Below are positions 1-6,554 of a stretch of DNA of 7,170 nucleotides, in pieces; positions within the stretch are counted from its first letter, which is position 1; every line of letters starts with the position of its first letter. The position numbers and the translations under genes are program-made. Under the pieces are notes generated by a model. The model did not search any database. It was not told the origin of the DNA and saw nothing but the letters and a program-made list of their open reading frames with translations. Origin of the DNA: an uncultured Sphingomonadaceae bacterium (GTDB lineage: Bacteria > Pseudomonadota > Alphaproteobacteria > Sphingomonadales > Sphingomonadaceae); NCBI GenBank assembly GCA_938003725.1, contig CALKXX010000052.1:1-7170 (forward strand). The letters run 5' to 3'.

Positions 1-512
1 CACAACTTATCAGTGGTTCAGTAGATCGCTTGATCCTGTCGCGTCCAGCAGTCGAGGCGGGTGAAAAAATCGGTTTTCTACCGGGGGACATGAAGGAAAA
101 AGTCGATCCGTTCCTGCGCCCTCTTTATGATGCACTATATGACTGCCTCCCCGCTGAGCAGGTCGAGCGCCGCATTGAAAGCGGCGAGATCGAAATTGCC
201 CCGATTGCATTCATGCGCGGGCGGACGCTGGCGGATGCGTTTGTCATTCTGGATGAAGCTCAAAATACCACCACAGCACAAATGAAAATGTTCCTGACAC
301 GCTTTGGCATGAATAGCCGCATGGTTGTGTGCGGCGACCCTAAACAAGTGGATTTACCTGGCGGAGCCATTTCCGGACTGGCGGATGCGGTCCATAAACT
401 CCAAGATGTCGAAAAAGTCAGCATGATCAAATTCGGTGCTGCAGATGTCGTCCGGCATCCACTGGTAGGTAAGATTGTGGAAGCCTATGAGGGCAAAGAT
501 GCTGCTGATTGA
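1..512 (+). CDS. phoH: PhoH-family ATPase (YbeZ-like), C-terminal part; 5' end outside window
   Basis: PhoH/YbeZ proteins are cytoplasmic P-loop ATPases that partner with YbeY in RNA and ribosome metabolism. The frame is open from base 3 to the TGA at 510-512, giving 169 codons. Family members are usually about 320-350 residues, so roughly the C-terminal half is here and the Walker A loop lies upstream of the window. Visible hallmarks are a segment reading RPAVEAGEKIGFLPGDMKEK, the Walker B box ILDEAQN (246-266), the downstream GDPKQVDLP motif (near 333-359) that carries the NTP-sensing residues, and the C-terminal RHPLVGKIVEAYE. The TTG at 30 is not the start, because conserved PhoH sequence continues upstream of it without a break. 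The last 14 bases overlap ybeY, which implies co-translation. The identification is firm; the biochemical role is taken from the family. Confidence 0.95.
   Translation, partial: QLISGSVDRLILSRPAVEAGEKIGFLPGDMKEKVDPFLRPLYDALYDCLPAEQVERRIESGEIEIAPIAFMRGRTLADAFVILDEAQNTTTAQMKMFLTRFGMNSRMVVCGDPKQVDLPGGAISGLADAVHKLQDVEKVSMIKFGAADVVRHPLVGKIVEAYEGKDAAD
489..493 (+). promoter_or_regulatory. Ribosome binding site deciding the ybeY start
   Basis: GAGGG lies 5 bases before the ATG at 499, inside the phoH coding end. This is the best Shine-Dalgarno match near the three in-frame candidate starts (TTG 475, ATG 487, ATG 499). It favours 499, which gives a protein of normal YbeY length. The choice between 487 and 499 remains an inference. 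Confidence 0.55.
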
Positions 513-1020
513 ACCGAATGTCGGGCCGGATTGGGGCGAAACAGAAAAATGGCGTACACATAGTGAGAACGCCGTACGTGCCGCCATTCAGGCATCCACC
601 TTTAGCGCGCTTATCGCACAAAAAACTATGGTGGAAATTAGCATCAAATTCTCGAATGATGAAGAAGTGCGGGCGCTAAACAAATCTTATCGGAACAAGG
701 ACAAAGCAACAAATGTGCTGTCCTTTCCGCTGGTTCAACCGGACTTGCTGCCGTCTTTATCTAACGTTGATGACGGTGAAATATTGCTCGGTGATGTAAT
801 CTTGGCGCACGGAACATGCGCGCACGAAGCAACAGAAAAAGGGATATCCTTTGTCGATCATGCAACACATCTTGTTGTGCACGGGACATTACATCTGTTA
901 GGATATGATCATGAAAATGAAGCCGACGCATTGGTGATGGAAAGTCTTGAAGCTAAGGCCCTCGCCGCTTTGCACATAGACAATCCCTATTTGGATGAAG
1001 TTGCAGGAAGGGCATCGTAG
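499..1020 (+). CDS. ybeY: Endoribonuclease YbeY (rRNA maturation factor)
   Basis: YbeY is a metal-dependent single-strand endoribonuclease of the UPF0054 family, acting in 16S rRNA 3'-end maturation and 70S ribosome quality control. From ATG 499 the product is 173 residues, close to the usual 150-170. The zinc site is plain: an HxxxHxxGYDH motif with H128, H132 and H138, followed by acidic residues. Upstream are the family block NKSYRNKDKATNVLSF (61-76) and GDV (98-100), which shape the catalytic groove. The gene starts inside phoH (14-nt overlap) and ends 6 nt before corC, so the three are very probably one operon. This placement beside phoH is a hallmark of true ybeY. In-frame starts at 475 and 487 would add 8 or 4 residues; 499 was chosen for its ribosome binding site. 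Confidence 0.95.
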   Translation: MLLIEPNVGPDWGETEKWRTHSENAVRAAIQASTFSALIAQKTMVEISIKFSNDEEVRALNKSYRNKDKATNVLSFPLVQPDLLPSLSNVDDGEILLGDVILAHGTCAHEATEKGISFVDHATHLVVHGTLHLLGYDHENEADALVMESLEAKALAALHIDNPYLDEVAGRAS

Positions 1021-1026
1021 AAGCAT

Positions 1027-1986
1027 ATGTCGGATGAACGTGGACATAGTGGACAAACCGACGATGCAGCTCGCGCATCCGCCGGTCCATCCAAAGAGGA
1101 AGACGAACCACCGCGAATATGGCGGAGCTTGAAAGCTCTGCTATTTGGTGATGACGAAGATAATAGCTTACGTGCGCAACTTGAAGAAGTGATCGACGAG
1201 CATGAAAGCGAAAATGGACCGGATGAAAGCACCGATTCCGATCTATCCCCCGTCGAACGGGAAATGCTGCGTAATTTACTGCATTTTAGCGATAACCGTG
1301 TCGATGACATCGCCGTTCCTCGTGCTGATATAATTGCCATTGAGGCGAGCGCTCCATTTGGAGATTTTGTCGAAATTTTCTCTGAGCATGGACATAGCCG
1401 GATACCGGTATATCGCGAAAATCTGGACAATATTATTGGCATGATTCACATCAAGGATATATTTGCTATTGTCGCAAAAGGTGGCCCGCCACCAACCGAT
1501 ATCACGCCGTTGCTCCGCCAACCCAGATTCGTTCCTGAATCTATGGGCGTTCTTGATCTATTAGCAGAAATGCGGGCAAACCGGACCCATCTGGCCATCA
1601 TTTTCGACGAGTATAGCGGGACCGAAGGCCTGGTTACCATCGAAGATATTGTCGAAGAAATTGTCGGAGAAATTGAAGACGAGCATGACGATGAGCCCGA
1701 ACCCATGATGATCCCGCTTGATAACGGATCATGGGAGGTGGACGCACGTGCCGAGCTAGATGATGTCGGGAAAGACATTGATCCCCTCCTGGAAGAAATT
1801 GACGAGGATGTTGATACTATTGGCGGGCTGTCATTCGTTCTGGCCGGGCATATTCCTACGGTGGGGGAGAAACTGGATCACCCCAGCGGTTGGGTTCTGG
1901 AAATCCTGGAGGCAGATGACCGGCGCGTTACAAAATTGCGCCTTTTGCCTCCGCAGCCGAAAATGCCGACTTCACCGGCCGCCTAG
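1027..1986 (+). CDS. corC: CorC/HlyC-family CBS-domain protein (YbeX-like), Mg2+/Co2+ homeostasis
   Basis: This is a 319-residue soluble protein. Residues 1-75 are a hydrophilic, acidic N-terminal region. A CBS pair follows: CBS1 about 93-155 (VPRADI, then SRIPVY and GMIHIKDI) and CBS2 about 165-215 (THLAIIFDEYSGTEGLVTIEDI). The CorC_HlyC accessory domain (about 228-308) comes after the acidic EIVGEIEDEHDDE linker. CBS pairs of this family bind adenine nucleotides. CorC/YbeX has been linked to Mg2+/Co2+ efflux and, in E. coli, to ribosome metabolism. No membrane segment is visible, so this is the short soluble type and not a membrane-anchored CNNM-like relative. It sits 6 nt after ybeY. Its start has no strong ribosome binding site, which suggests coupling to ybeY. 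'Hemolysin' names given to relatives are historical. Its stop overlaps that of the opposite MOSC gene. Confidence 0.92.
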   Translation: MSDERGHSGQTDDAARASAGPSKEEDEPPRIWRSLKALLFGDDEDNSLRAQLEEVIDEHESENGPDESTDSDLSPVEREMLRNLLHFSDNRVDDIAVPRADIIAIEASAPFGDFVEIFSEHGHSRIPVYRENLDNIIGMIHIKDIFAIVAKGGPPPTDITPLLRQPRFVPESMGVLDLLAEMRANRTHLAIIFDEYSGTEGLVTIEDIVEEIVGEIEDEHDDEPEPMMIPLDNGSWEVDARAELDDVGKDIDPLLEEIDEDVDTIGGLSFVLAGHIPTVGEKLDHPSGWVLEILEADDRRVTKLRLLPPQPKMPTSPAA

Positions 1987-2639
1987 GCAATTTCCATCAG
2001 TTGGGCCGCGCGTTCGCGCCATGTTTCAGCCAATGCAGAGGATGCTGCAAGTGCCTGTAACGCCCTGCCCTGTCCTTTATGTTCACCGCCAATGATCAGA
2101 CGAAATACCCTCGACAATGGCCAGTTGGCCAACGGCCTCTCCAATTGCTTTATTGTATCTCCAGCTTGAACCATACCAGGCTTCAACACGCGGAAATAAC
2201 TTCCGGATTTTGTCGTTTTCACGACGGTTTTTAGCACATCTGGTTCACCAAAACGGTGATTGAGTTTCCAGCATGGCTGGCGCGCATGACTGCATTCGAT
2301 CAATGCCTCGCCGATGCTGAAAACATCGCCAAGGCACAGATTCTCTTCGGTTAGGCCTACACAGCTGAGATTTTCACCAAATGCACCCTTGTGATTAAGC
2401 AGATTCAGATGTGGATATTTCTCTCGCCAAAATGCATAATGTTCGATGGGGTAAAGGTGCACGGCCTTGTCACGTCCCCCGTGATGGATTTTATCCGCGA
2501 CCTCATTGCCCTCCAAACCTTCGTAGTTGAGGTAAACCTGCCCCTCCACCGGCCTTTTCACTATCGCACTTTTTTCATCATCTCCGCGAAAGGGTTGAGG
2601 AGTGCCGATTAACAGTGTTTGCAGCGTCGTTTCGATCAT
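1983..2639 (-). CDS. MOSC-domain protein, YiiM-like
   Basis: The 218-residue product resembles E. coli YiiM across most of its length. Recognisable blocks are GLEGNEVADKIHHGGRDKAV (41-60), the tract HLYPIEHYAFW, AFGENLSCVGLTEENLCLGD (86-105), and ARQPCWKLN (119-127) with the conserved MOSC cysteine C123. MOSC domains handle the molybdenum cofactor through this cysteine. YiiM in E. coli reduces N-hydroxylated bases such as 6-hydroxylaminopurine using that cofactor. A role in detoxifying N-hydroxylated compounds is therefore likely but inferred. The C-terminal 40 or so residues form a helical tail of the kind seen in YiiM. No good ribosome binding site precedes the ATG at 2639-2637; the start was chosen because the N-terminus matches family length. 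It is transcribed against corC and divergently from the glycosyltransferase. Confidence 0.9.
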   Translation of the reverse strand: MIETTLQTLLIGTPQPFRGDDEKSAIVKRPVEGQVYLNYEGLEGNEVADKIHHGGRDKAVHLYPIEHYAFWREKYPHLNLLNHKGAFGENLSCVGLTEENLCLGDVFSIGEALIECSHARQPCWKLNHRFGEPDVLKTVVKTTKSGSYFRVLKPGMVQAGDTIKQLERPLANWPLSRVFRLIIGGEHKGQGRALQALAASSALAETWRERAAQLMEIA

Positions 2640-2703
2640 TCACCATCGATAGACGACCAAGTTCATATTGGCAATTTTCCTGTGATTATGCTTAAGGCGG
2701 GGC
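2640..2703. promoter_or_regulatory. Divergent intergenic region, probable promoters for the MOSC gene and the glycosyltransferase cluster
   Basis: These 64 bases separate two divergent genes and are the only non-coding stretch of any size in the window, so promoters for both directions probably lie here or run into the flanking genes. Leftward, TTGCCA (complement of 2669-2674) followed 17 bases later by TATCGA is a possible sigma-70-like pair, but its -10 is weak and would leave an extremely short leader. Rightward, TATGCT (2687-2692) could be a -10, yet no well-spaced -35 is evident. AAGG at 2694-2697, six bases before the ATG at 2704, is a plausible ribosome binding site. No clear operator or dyad was seen. 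The boxes were read by eye. Confidence 0.35.
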
Positions 2704-3885
2704 ATGGATATTGGTGATCTTCGGATTGCGCTATTTAGCGGCAATTATAATATGACCGTCGATGGCGCTAACAAGGCACTCAACCGTTTGGTGGAGTATT
2801 TGTTACGAAAAGGCGCGCAGGTACGCGTCTATTCGCCGACTATTGATAATCCGGGCTTTGAACCAACCGGTGATCTGGTCAGCGTACCGTCAATGGTGAT
2901 ACCGAATCGTCCTGAATATCGCATACCGCTGCACTTTTCGCGGCGCGTGAGGCGAGATATTGAGGACTTTAATCCAAATATCCTCCATATATCCAGTCCT
3001 GACCGCGTTTCGCGTCAGGCGGCGGCATGGGCACGCAATCGCAATATTCCGGTATTGGCTTCAGTACATACACGTTTTGAAACATATTTTCGCTACTATA
3101 ACTTGTCTTTTGTCGAACCGCTCATGGTTGCCTGGATCCGGAAACTGTATCGGAAATGTGATGGGTTGATTGCGCCGTCCGAGAGTTTCGCCCAGGTCCT
3201 GCGCGATCAACGGATGAACTATGACGTCGGTATCTGGACGCGCGGTGTCGAGCATGATGTCTTTTCGCCTGAACGCCGAGACACAAGCTGGCGACAGGAC
3301 CTTAAAATAGCTGATACATCTCCTGCCATTGCGTTCCTTGGACGGTTGGTGATGGAAAAAGGCTTGGATGTATTCGCTGATTCTATCGACCAACTGAAAC
3401 GGAGAAATATAGCGCATGATGTCTTAGTAATCGGCGAAGGTCCGGCAGGCGATTGGTTCCGTTCCCGCATTCCGGGTGCAAAATTTGTTGGGTTTCAAGC
3501 AGGCAAGGATCTGGCCAAAGCAATCGCGTCGTCCGATATACTGTTCAATCCATCCGTTACAGAAACATTCGGTAATGTCACCCTAGAGGCAATGGCATGC
3601 GGACTGCCTGTTGTTGCCGCGCGCGCAACCGGTAGCGCTAGTATCGTCAAAGATGGTGTCACTGGTTTTCTGGTTGAGCCGGGCTCAATCACCGAATTCG
3701 CGGACAAACTTCAATCCTATTGCACGGACGAAAGTTTAAGAGAACTGCATGGCAAAGCTGCTCTTGCCGAGAGTAAGAAATATGAATGGGATGCCATCAA
3801 TCAGGTTGTCGCTGACACCTATATCCGTTTGATTAACCAGCGCAAATCCGGAGCTGGTCCAGCGACCGCGGCTGCTATCCGATAG
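2704..3885 (+). CDS. GT4-family glycosyltransferase (MgtA/SqdX-like, probable glycolipid or envelope glycosyltransferase)
   Basis: The 393-residue product is a retaining GT-B fold enzyme. The N-terminal Rossmann half shows a glycine/asparagine acceptor loop (SGNYNMTVDGANKAL, 12-26) and H122 within SVHTRFETYFRYY. The C-terminal donor half shows FLGRLVMEKGLD (211-222), with R214 and K219 expected to hold the nucleotide-sugar phosphates, and VIGEGP (242-247). The EX7E motif is E287 to E295 inside NPSVTETFGNVTLEAMACG. The overall pattern is like the MgtA/SQD2 group, which transfers sugars from GDP- or UDP-donors onto lipid or glycolipid acceptors. No signal peptide is present, so it probably acts at the inner face of the membrane. 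Donor and acceptor cannot be read from sequence. Sphingomonads carry glycosphingolipids in the outer membrane, so a lipid acceptor is a reasonable guess only. It leads the downstream four-gene cluster. Confidence 0.9.
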   Translation: MDIGDLRIALFSGNYNMTVDGANKALNRLVEYLLRKGAQVRVYSPTIDNPGFEPTGDLVSVPSMVIPNRPEYRIPLHFSRRVRRDIEDFNPNILHISSPDRVSRQAAAWARNRNIPVLASVHTRFETYFRYYNLSFVEPLMVAWIRKLYRKCDGLIAPSESFAQVLRDQRMNYDVGIWTRGVEHDVFSPERRDTSWRQDLKIADTSPAIAFLGRLVMEKGLDVFADSIDQLKRRNIAHDVLVIGEGPAGDWFRSRIPGAKFVGFQAGKDLAKAIASSDILFNPSVTETFGNVTLEAMACGLPVVAARATGSASIVKDGVTGFLVEPGSITEFADKLQSYCTDESLRELHGKAALAESKKYEWDAINQVVADTYIRLINQRKSGAGPATAAAIR

Positions 3886-3912
3886 TAATGGCGGGCCGAT
3901 AGTCATGGCGGG
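3879..3912 (+). repeat. 17-bp tandem duplication across the glycosyltransferase stop and rarA start
   Basis: Unit 1 (3879-3895) reads CCGATAGTAATGGCGGG and unit 2 (3896-3912) reads CCGATAGTCATGGCGGG. They abut exactly and differ only at the ninth base (A/C). Each unit carries a TAG, two bases, then ATGGCGGG. In unit 1 the TAG is the glycosyltransferase stop; in unit 2 the ATG is the rarA start. Removing one copy would place the rarA ATG two bases after the glycosyltransferase stop, a typical coupled junction. Confidence 0.9.
3888..3902 (+). other. Four-codon mini-ORF (MAGR) created by the duplication
   Basis: The ATG of repeat unit 1 opens ATG GCG GGC CGA TAG. It begins two bases after the glycosyltransferase stop and ends two bases before the rarA ATG. 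It is in a different frame from rarA. It is unlikely to make a functional peptide. It could act as a decoy start or as a stepping stone for re-initiating ribosomes, which is inference only. Confidence 0.35.
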
Positions 3913-5224
3913 ACTATTCCCAGATGATACGGAAACACAAGCCGGTACAATTACCAACGCAAACACGCCCTTAGCGGATCGTTTGCGACCCGCTGTTCTG
4001 GAAGAAATTGTCGGTCAGGATCATCTGGTCGGGCCCGAGGGCACTGTGGGCAGAATGGTTGCGGCGGGAAAACTGTCATCAATGATCCTCTGGGGTCCAC
4101 CGGGAACCGGAAAGACCAGCTTGGCGCGGCTATTTGCTGACCAAACCGATCTTCATTTCAAATCTATATCGGCGGTGTTTTCGGGCGTTGCAGAGTTGAA
4201 AAAAGTCTTTGCCGAAGCCGAGATACGGCAACAAAATGGACGCGGTACGCTATTATTCGTTGATGAGATCCATCGCTTCAACCGGTCACAGCAAGACAGT
4301 TTCTTGCCCTATGTGGAAAAAGGCATAGTGGTTTTGGTTGGAGCAACCACAGAAAACCCTTCCTTTGAACTAAACGCAGCTTTACTTAGCCGCACACAGG
4401 TCCTGATCCTCAATCGGCTGGATAGCGATGCATTGAACCAGTTGCTGGATAAGGCAGAGACGCTGGAACACAAGCAGCTACCTATTTCCGATGAAGCAAA
4501 AGATGCATTGATCGCGAGTGCAGATGGCGATGGCCGGTTTCTCCTCAATCAGGCGGAAACACTTTTCTCGCTTGACATAAAAGAACCGCTTGATGCCCCT
4601 GCTCTCGCCAAATTGCTGCATCGGCGAATGGCGGTCTATGACAAAGACCGCGAAGGTCACTATAATCTGATATCTGCGCTCCATAAATCCATGCGCGGAT
4701 CGGACCCACAGGCGTCACTATACTATCTGGCGCGGATGCTCGTCGCGGGAGAGGAGCCGCTTTACCTGTTAAGGCGCATTGTGCGCTTTGCCAGCGAGGA
4801 TATCGGTCTCGCCGACCCCAATGCTCTGGTGCAAGCACTTGCTGCAAAAGATGCTTTTGAATTTCTGGGTAGTCCGGAGGGTGAACTGGCAATTGTCCAA
4901 GCTTGTCTTTATTGTGCGACCGCCCCGAAATCCAATGCCGCCTATGCGGCTCAGAAACAGGCATGGAAATCGGCAAAACAGACCGGGTCGCTTATGCCGC
5001 CGCAAAATATTCTAAACGCTCCGACAAAATTGATGAAAGAGATCGGCTATGGTTCTGGCTATAGTTATGATCACGAAAACGATGAGGGCTTTTCGGGTGA
5101 CAACTACTGGCCGAAAGAAATGGCACCTGAGGCATTCTACCTCCCGGCCGACCGCGGGTTTGAACATAAAATTCGGGAACGCCTGGAATATTGGGAGAAA
5201 TTGAGACATGAAAAAACTGGTTAG
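3905..5224 (+). CDS. rarA: Replication-associated recombination protein RarA (MgsA), AAA+ ATPase
   Basis: RarA is a cytoplasmic AAA+ ATPase related to clamp loaders and to eukaryotic WRNIP1/Mgs1; it acts at stalled replication forks and binds SSB. The 439-residue length matches E. coli RarA (447). In order: LADRLRPAVLEEIVGQDHLV (23-42), Walker A GPPGTGKT (64-71), Walker B LLFVDEIH (116-123), sensor 1 GATTENPSFEL (146-156), an LLSR segment with a likely arginine finger at R163, and sensor 2 GDGRFLLN (208-215) with R211. The C-terminal tetramerisation and MgsA region includes ISALHKSMRGSDPQASLYYLARML (256-279), SEDIGLADP (297-305), CATAPKSNAAY (337-347) and NAPTKLMKEIGYG (371-383). The ATG at 3905 gives the MAGLF start expected of the family but lacks a Shine-Dalgarno sequence. 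It lies in a tandem repeat 19 nt after the glycosyltransferase stop, so coupled translation is likely. Confidence 0.96.
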   Translation: MAGLFPDDTETQAGTITNANTPLADRLRPAVLEEIVGQDHLVGPEGTVGRMVAAGKLSSMILWGPPGTGKTSLARLFADQTDLHFKSISAVFSGVAELKKVFAEAEIRQQNGRGTLLFVDEIHRFNRSQQDSFLPYVEKGIVVLVGATTENPSFELNAALLSRTQVLILNRLDSDALNQLLDKAETLEHKQLPISDEAKDALIASADGDGRFLLNQAETLFSLDIKEPLDAPALAKLLHRRMAVYDKDREGHYNLISALHKSMRGSDPQASLYYLARMLVAGEEPLYLLRRIVRFASEDIGLADPNALVQALAAKDAFEFLGSPEGELAIVQACLYCATAPKSNAAYAAQKQAWKSAKQTGSLMPPQNILNAPTKLMKEIGYGSGYSYDHENDEGFSGDNYWPKEMAPEAFYLPADRGFEHKIRERLEYWEKLRHEKTG

Positions 5225-6554
5225 CTTCTTCGTGATGGGGTCGATGTTCGTTGGCACAGCCAATGCTCAGGAACCAACCGAATATGATCGTGCGCTTGCC
5301 GCTGGGTACAAAGCACAATTTATCTGTTCGGGAATGTGGAATGGCGGCAAATCTCTGACCGACATAGAGGCAGATGAACTCAACGGAATCTATGACCGCG
5401 TGTCAGCGATAGTCCCAACCCTTGATCTGGATATTGATCATGGGGAAAGGCAGGTCCGCGTAAGCTATTCAGCCGATATGCCGCCCAGGATTGCAGTCTG
5501 GAATCGCCGTACGGGCTGCACTGCGATGCCCATCGGTATGGGCGGTATAAAAACCGGCAAAGCGTCTCAACCACGTCAGTTTGATGACGACAGGCCTTGG
5601 CCTATGGGCGATATAACGCCAAGCATCCGCGCAAACACACAGATCATGGCGGTACGGAATATCGCCAAAACCGGTTTCGATGCCTCCACCTATGGCAAAG
5701 GCAGCAAAACCAGCGCTGTTCTGGTCATACACAAAGGTAAGATCGTCGCGGAACAATATAAAGAAGGGCATGATCTTCACACGGGACAGCGAACATGGTC
5801 CGTCGCAAAGTCCATTGCCGGAACCCTGATTGGCCATAGCGTTCAACAAGGCCTTTCTGATGTCCGGAAGCCGGTACAAATTGCGGAATGGGCGAAATTT
5901 GGTGACCCCCGCCGACAAATCACGCTCGACAACCTATTGCGCATGTCCAGCGGCCTTACTAGCGACACCGCTGGCAATCGAACCGACCCGATTTATCTAG
6001 GCGGCACCAGTGTCACGCAGCGGACGACAGGATGGCCGCTATTGCACGAACCCGGCAGCAAATTTCGCTATGCGAATAATGACACATTGCTTGCCGTACA
6101 TGCCGCGCGAGCAGGACGGTTTGACCCGTACGCGTTTTTTCAAAAGCTGGGCATGACCAGGACCTACGCGGAAACGGACTGGCAGGATAATTACATTCTT
6201 TCCAGTCAGGTATGGACCACCGCGCGCGACCTGGGACGACTTGGAACGCTGTATCTCAACAACGGACTATGGAACGGAGAACGGTTACTGCCCGAAAACT
6301 GGCGCACATATGTAAGCACACCATCCGGTCCGCAACCTGATCGCCCATTTGGTTATGGCGCAACTTTTTGGTTGATGAACAAATCTGATGGCATTCCAAA
6401 AGACACATTTGCCGGTTTCGGCAATCGCGGCCAATATCTGGTCATTATTCCGTCGATGGACTTGATTATCGTCCGGCGTGGTTATGATACACGAAGCTCT
6501 CGCTTTAATATTGCCGCGTTCACCAAAGACATTGTGAAAGCGTATAGCAAATGA
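5208..6554 (+). CDS. Secreted serine hydrolase, beta-lactamase/class C-like fold (peptidase S12-type)
   Basis: The 448-residue product begins with a Sec signal peptide: MKKL, a hydrophobic core (FFVMGSMFVG) and a probable cleavage at ANA|Q after residue 20, so it is likely periplasmic. The catalytic core resembles the class C beta-lactamase, esterase and 6-aminohexanoate-dimer hydrolase family. It has SxxK at S198-V-A-K201 (TWSVAKSIAGTLIG) and the YxN motif at Y288-A-N290 (FRYANND), followed by a GLWNGERLLPENW segment (353-365). The usual third motif (KTG or HxG) appears as GNRGQYLVIIP (405-415). Between the signal and the core lies about 135 residues with cysteines at 40 and 104 that could form a disulfide. 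Substrate is unknown; esterase, amidase and peptidase are all possible. Its start lies within rarA (17-nt overlap), with GGGAG (5193-5197) as a possible ribosome binding site, and its stop overlaps the next gene by ATGA. Confidence 0.88.
   Translation: MKKLVSFFVMGSMFVGTANAQEPTEYDRALAAGYKAQFICSGMWNGGKSLTDIEADELNGIYDRVSAIVPTLDLDIDHGERQVRVSYSADMPPRIAVWNRRTGCTAMPIGMGGIKTGKASQPRQFDDDRPWPMGDITPSIRANTQIMAVRNIAKTGFDASTYGKGSKTSAVLVIHKGKIVAEQYKEGHDLHTGQRTWSVAKSIAGTLIGHSVQQGLSDVRKPVQIAEWAKFGDPRRQITLDNLLRMSSGLTSDTAGNRTDPIYLGGTSVTQRTTGWPLLHEPGSKFRYANNDTLLAVHAARAGRFDPYAFFQKLGMTRTYAETDWQDNYILSSQVWTTARDLGRLGTLYLNNGLWNGERLLPENWRTYVSTPSGPQPDRPFGYGATFWLMNKSDGIPKDTFAGFGNRGQYLVIIPSMDLIIVRRGYDTRSSRFNIAAFTKDIVKAYSK

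Noticed and set aside
30..32. TTG at 30 as the start of the first gene
   Set aside because: Conserved PhoH sequence reads through from base 3 (QLISGSVDRLILSRP), so the gene continues past the left edge and the TTG is an internal leucine.
475..489. Upstream in-frame starts for ybeY (TTG 475, ATG 487)
   Set aside because: Neither has a well-spaced ribosome binding site as good as GAGGG before ATG 499, and 499 already gives a full-length YbeY.
987..1442. Long open frame on the minus strand opposite corC (151 codons)
   Set aside because: Its translation is serine-rich and low in complexity, typical of an antisense shadow, and it lies fully over a well-supported CDS.
1640..1700. Repeated GAAATTG-like runs in corC
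   Set aside because: They encode the conserved acidic tract (EIVGEIEDEHDDE) between CBS2 and the C-terminal domain; no independent repeat is needed.
2008..2019. GCGC-GTTC-GCGC hairpin 22 bases after the corC stop as a terminator
   Set aside because: The stem is only four pairs, does not extend, has no following T-run, and lies in MOSC coding sequence.
2118..2131. Two TGGCCA palindromes close together
   Set aside because: They are short, lie inside the MOSC coding sequence, and are explained by ordinary codons.
4526..4549. Sensor 2 of RarA as GDGRFLLN instead of GDARRALN
   Set aside because: The key arginine is kept and, as I recall, alphaproteobacterial RarA proteins often have glycine at this position, so it is not a defect.
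4545..4976. Long open frame on the minus strand opposite rarA (143 codons)
   Set aside because: It overlaps conserved RarA motifs and its own translation shows no recognisable domain.
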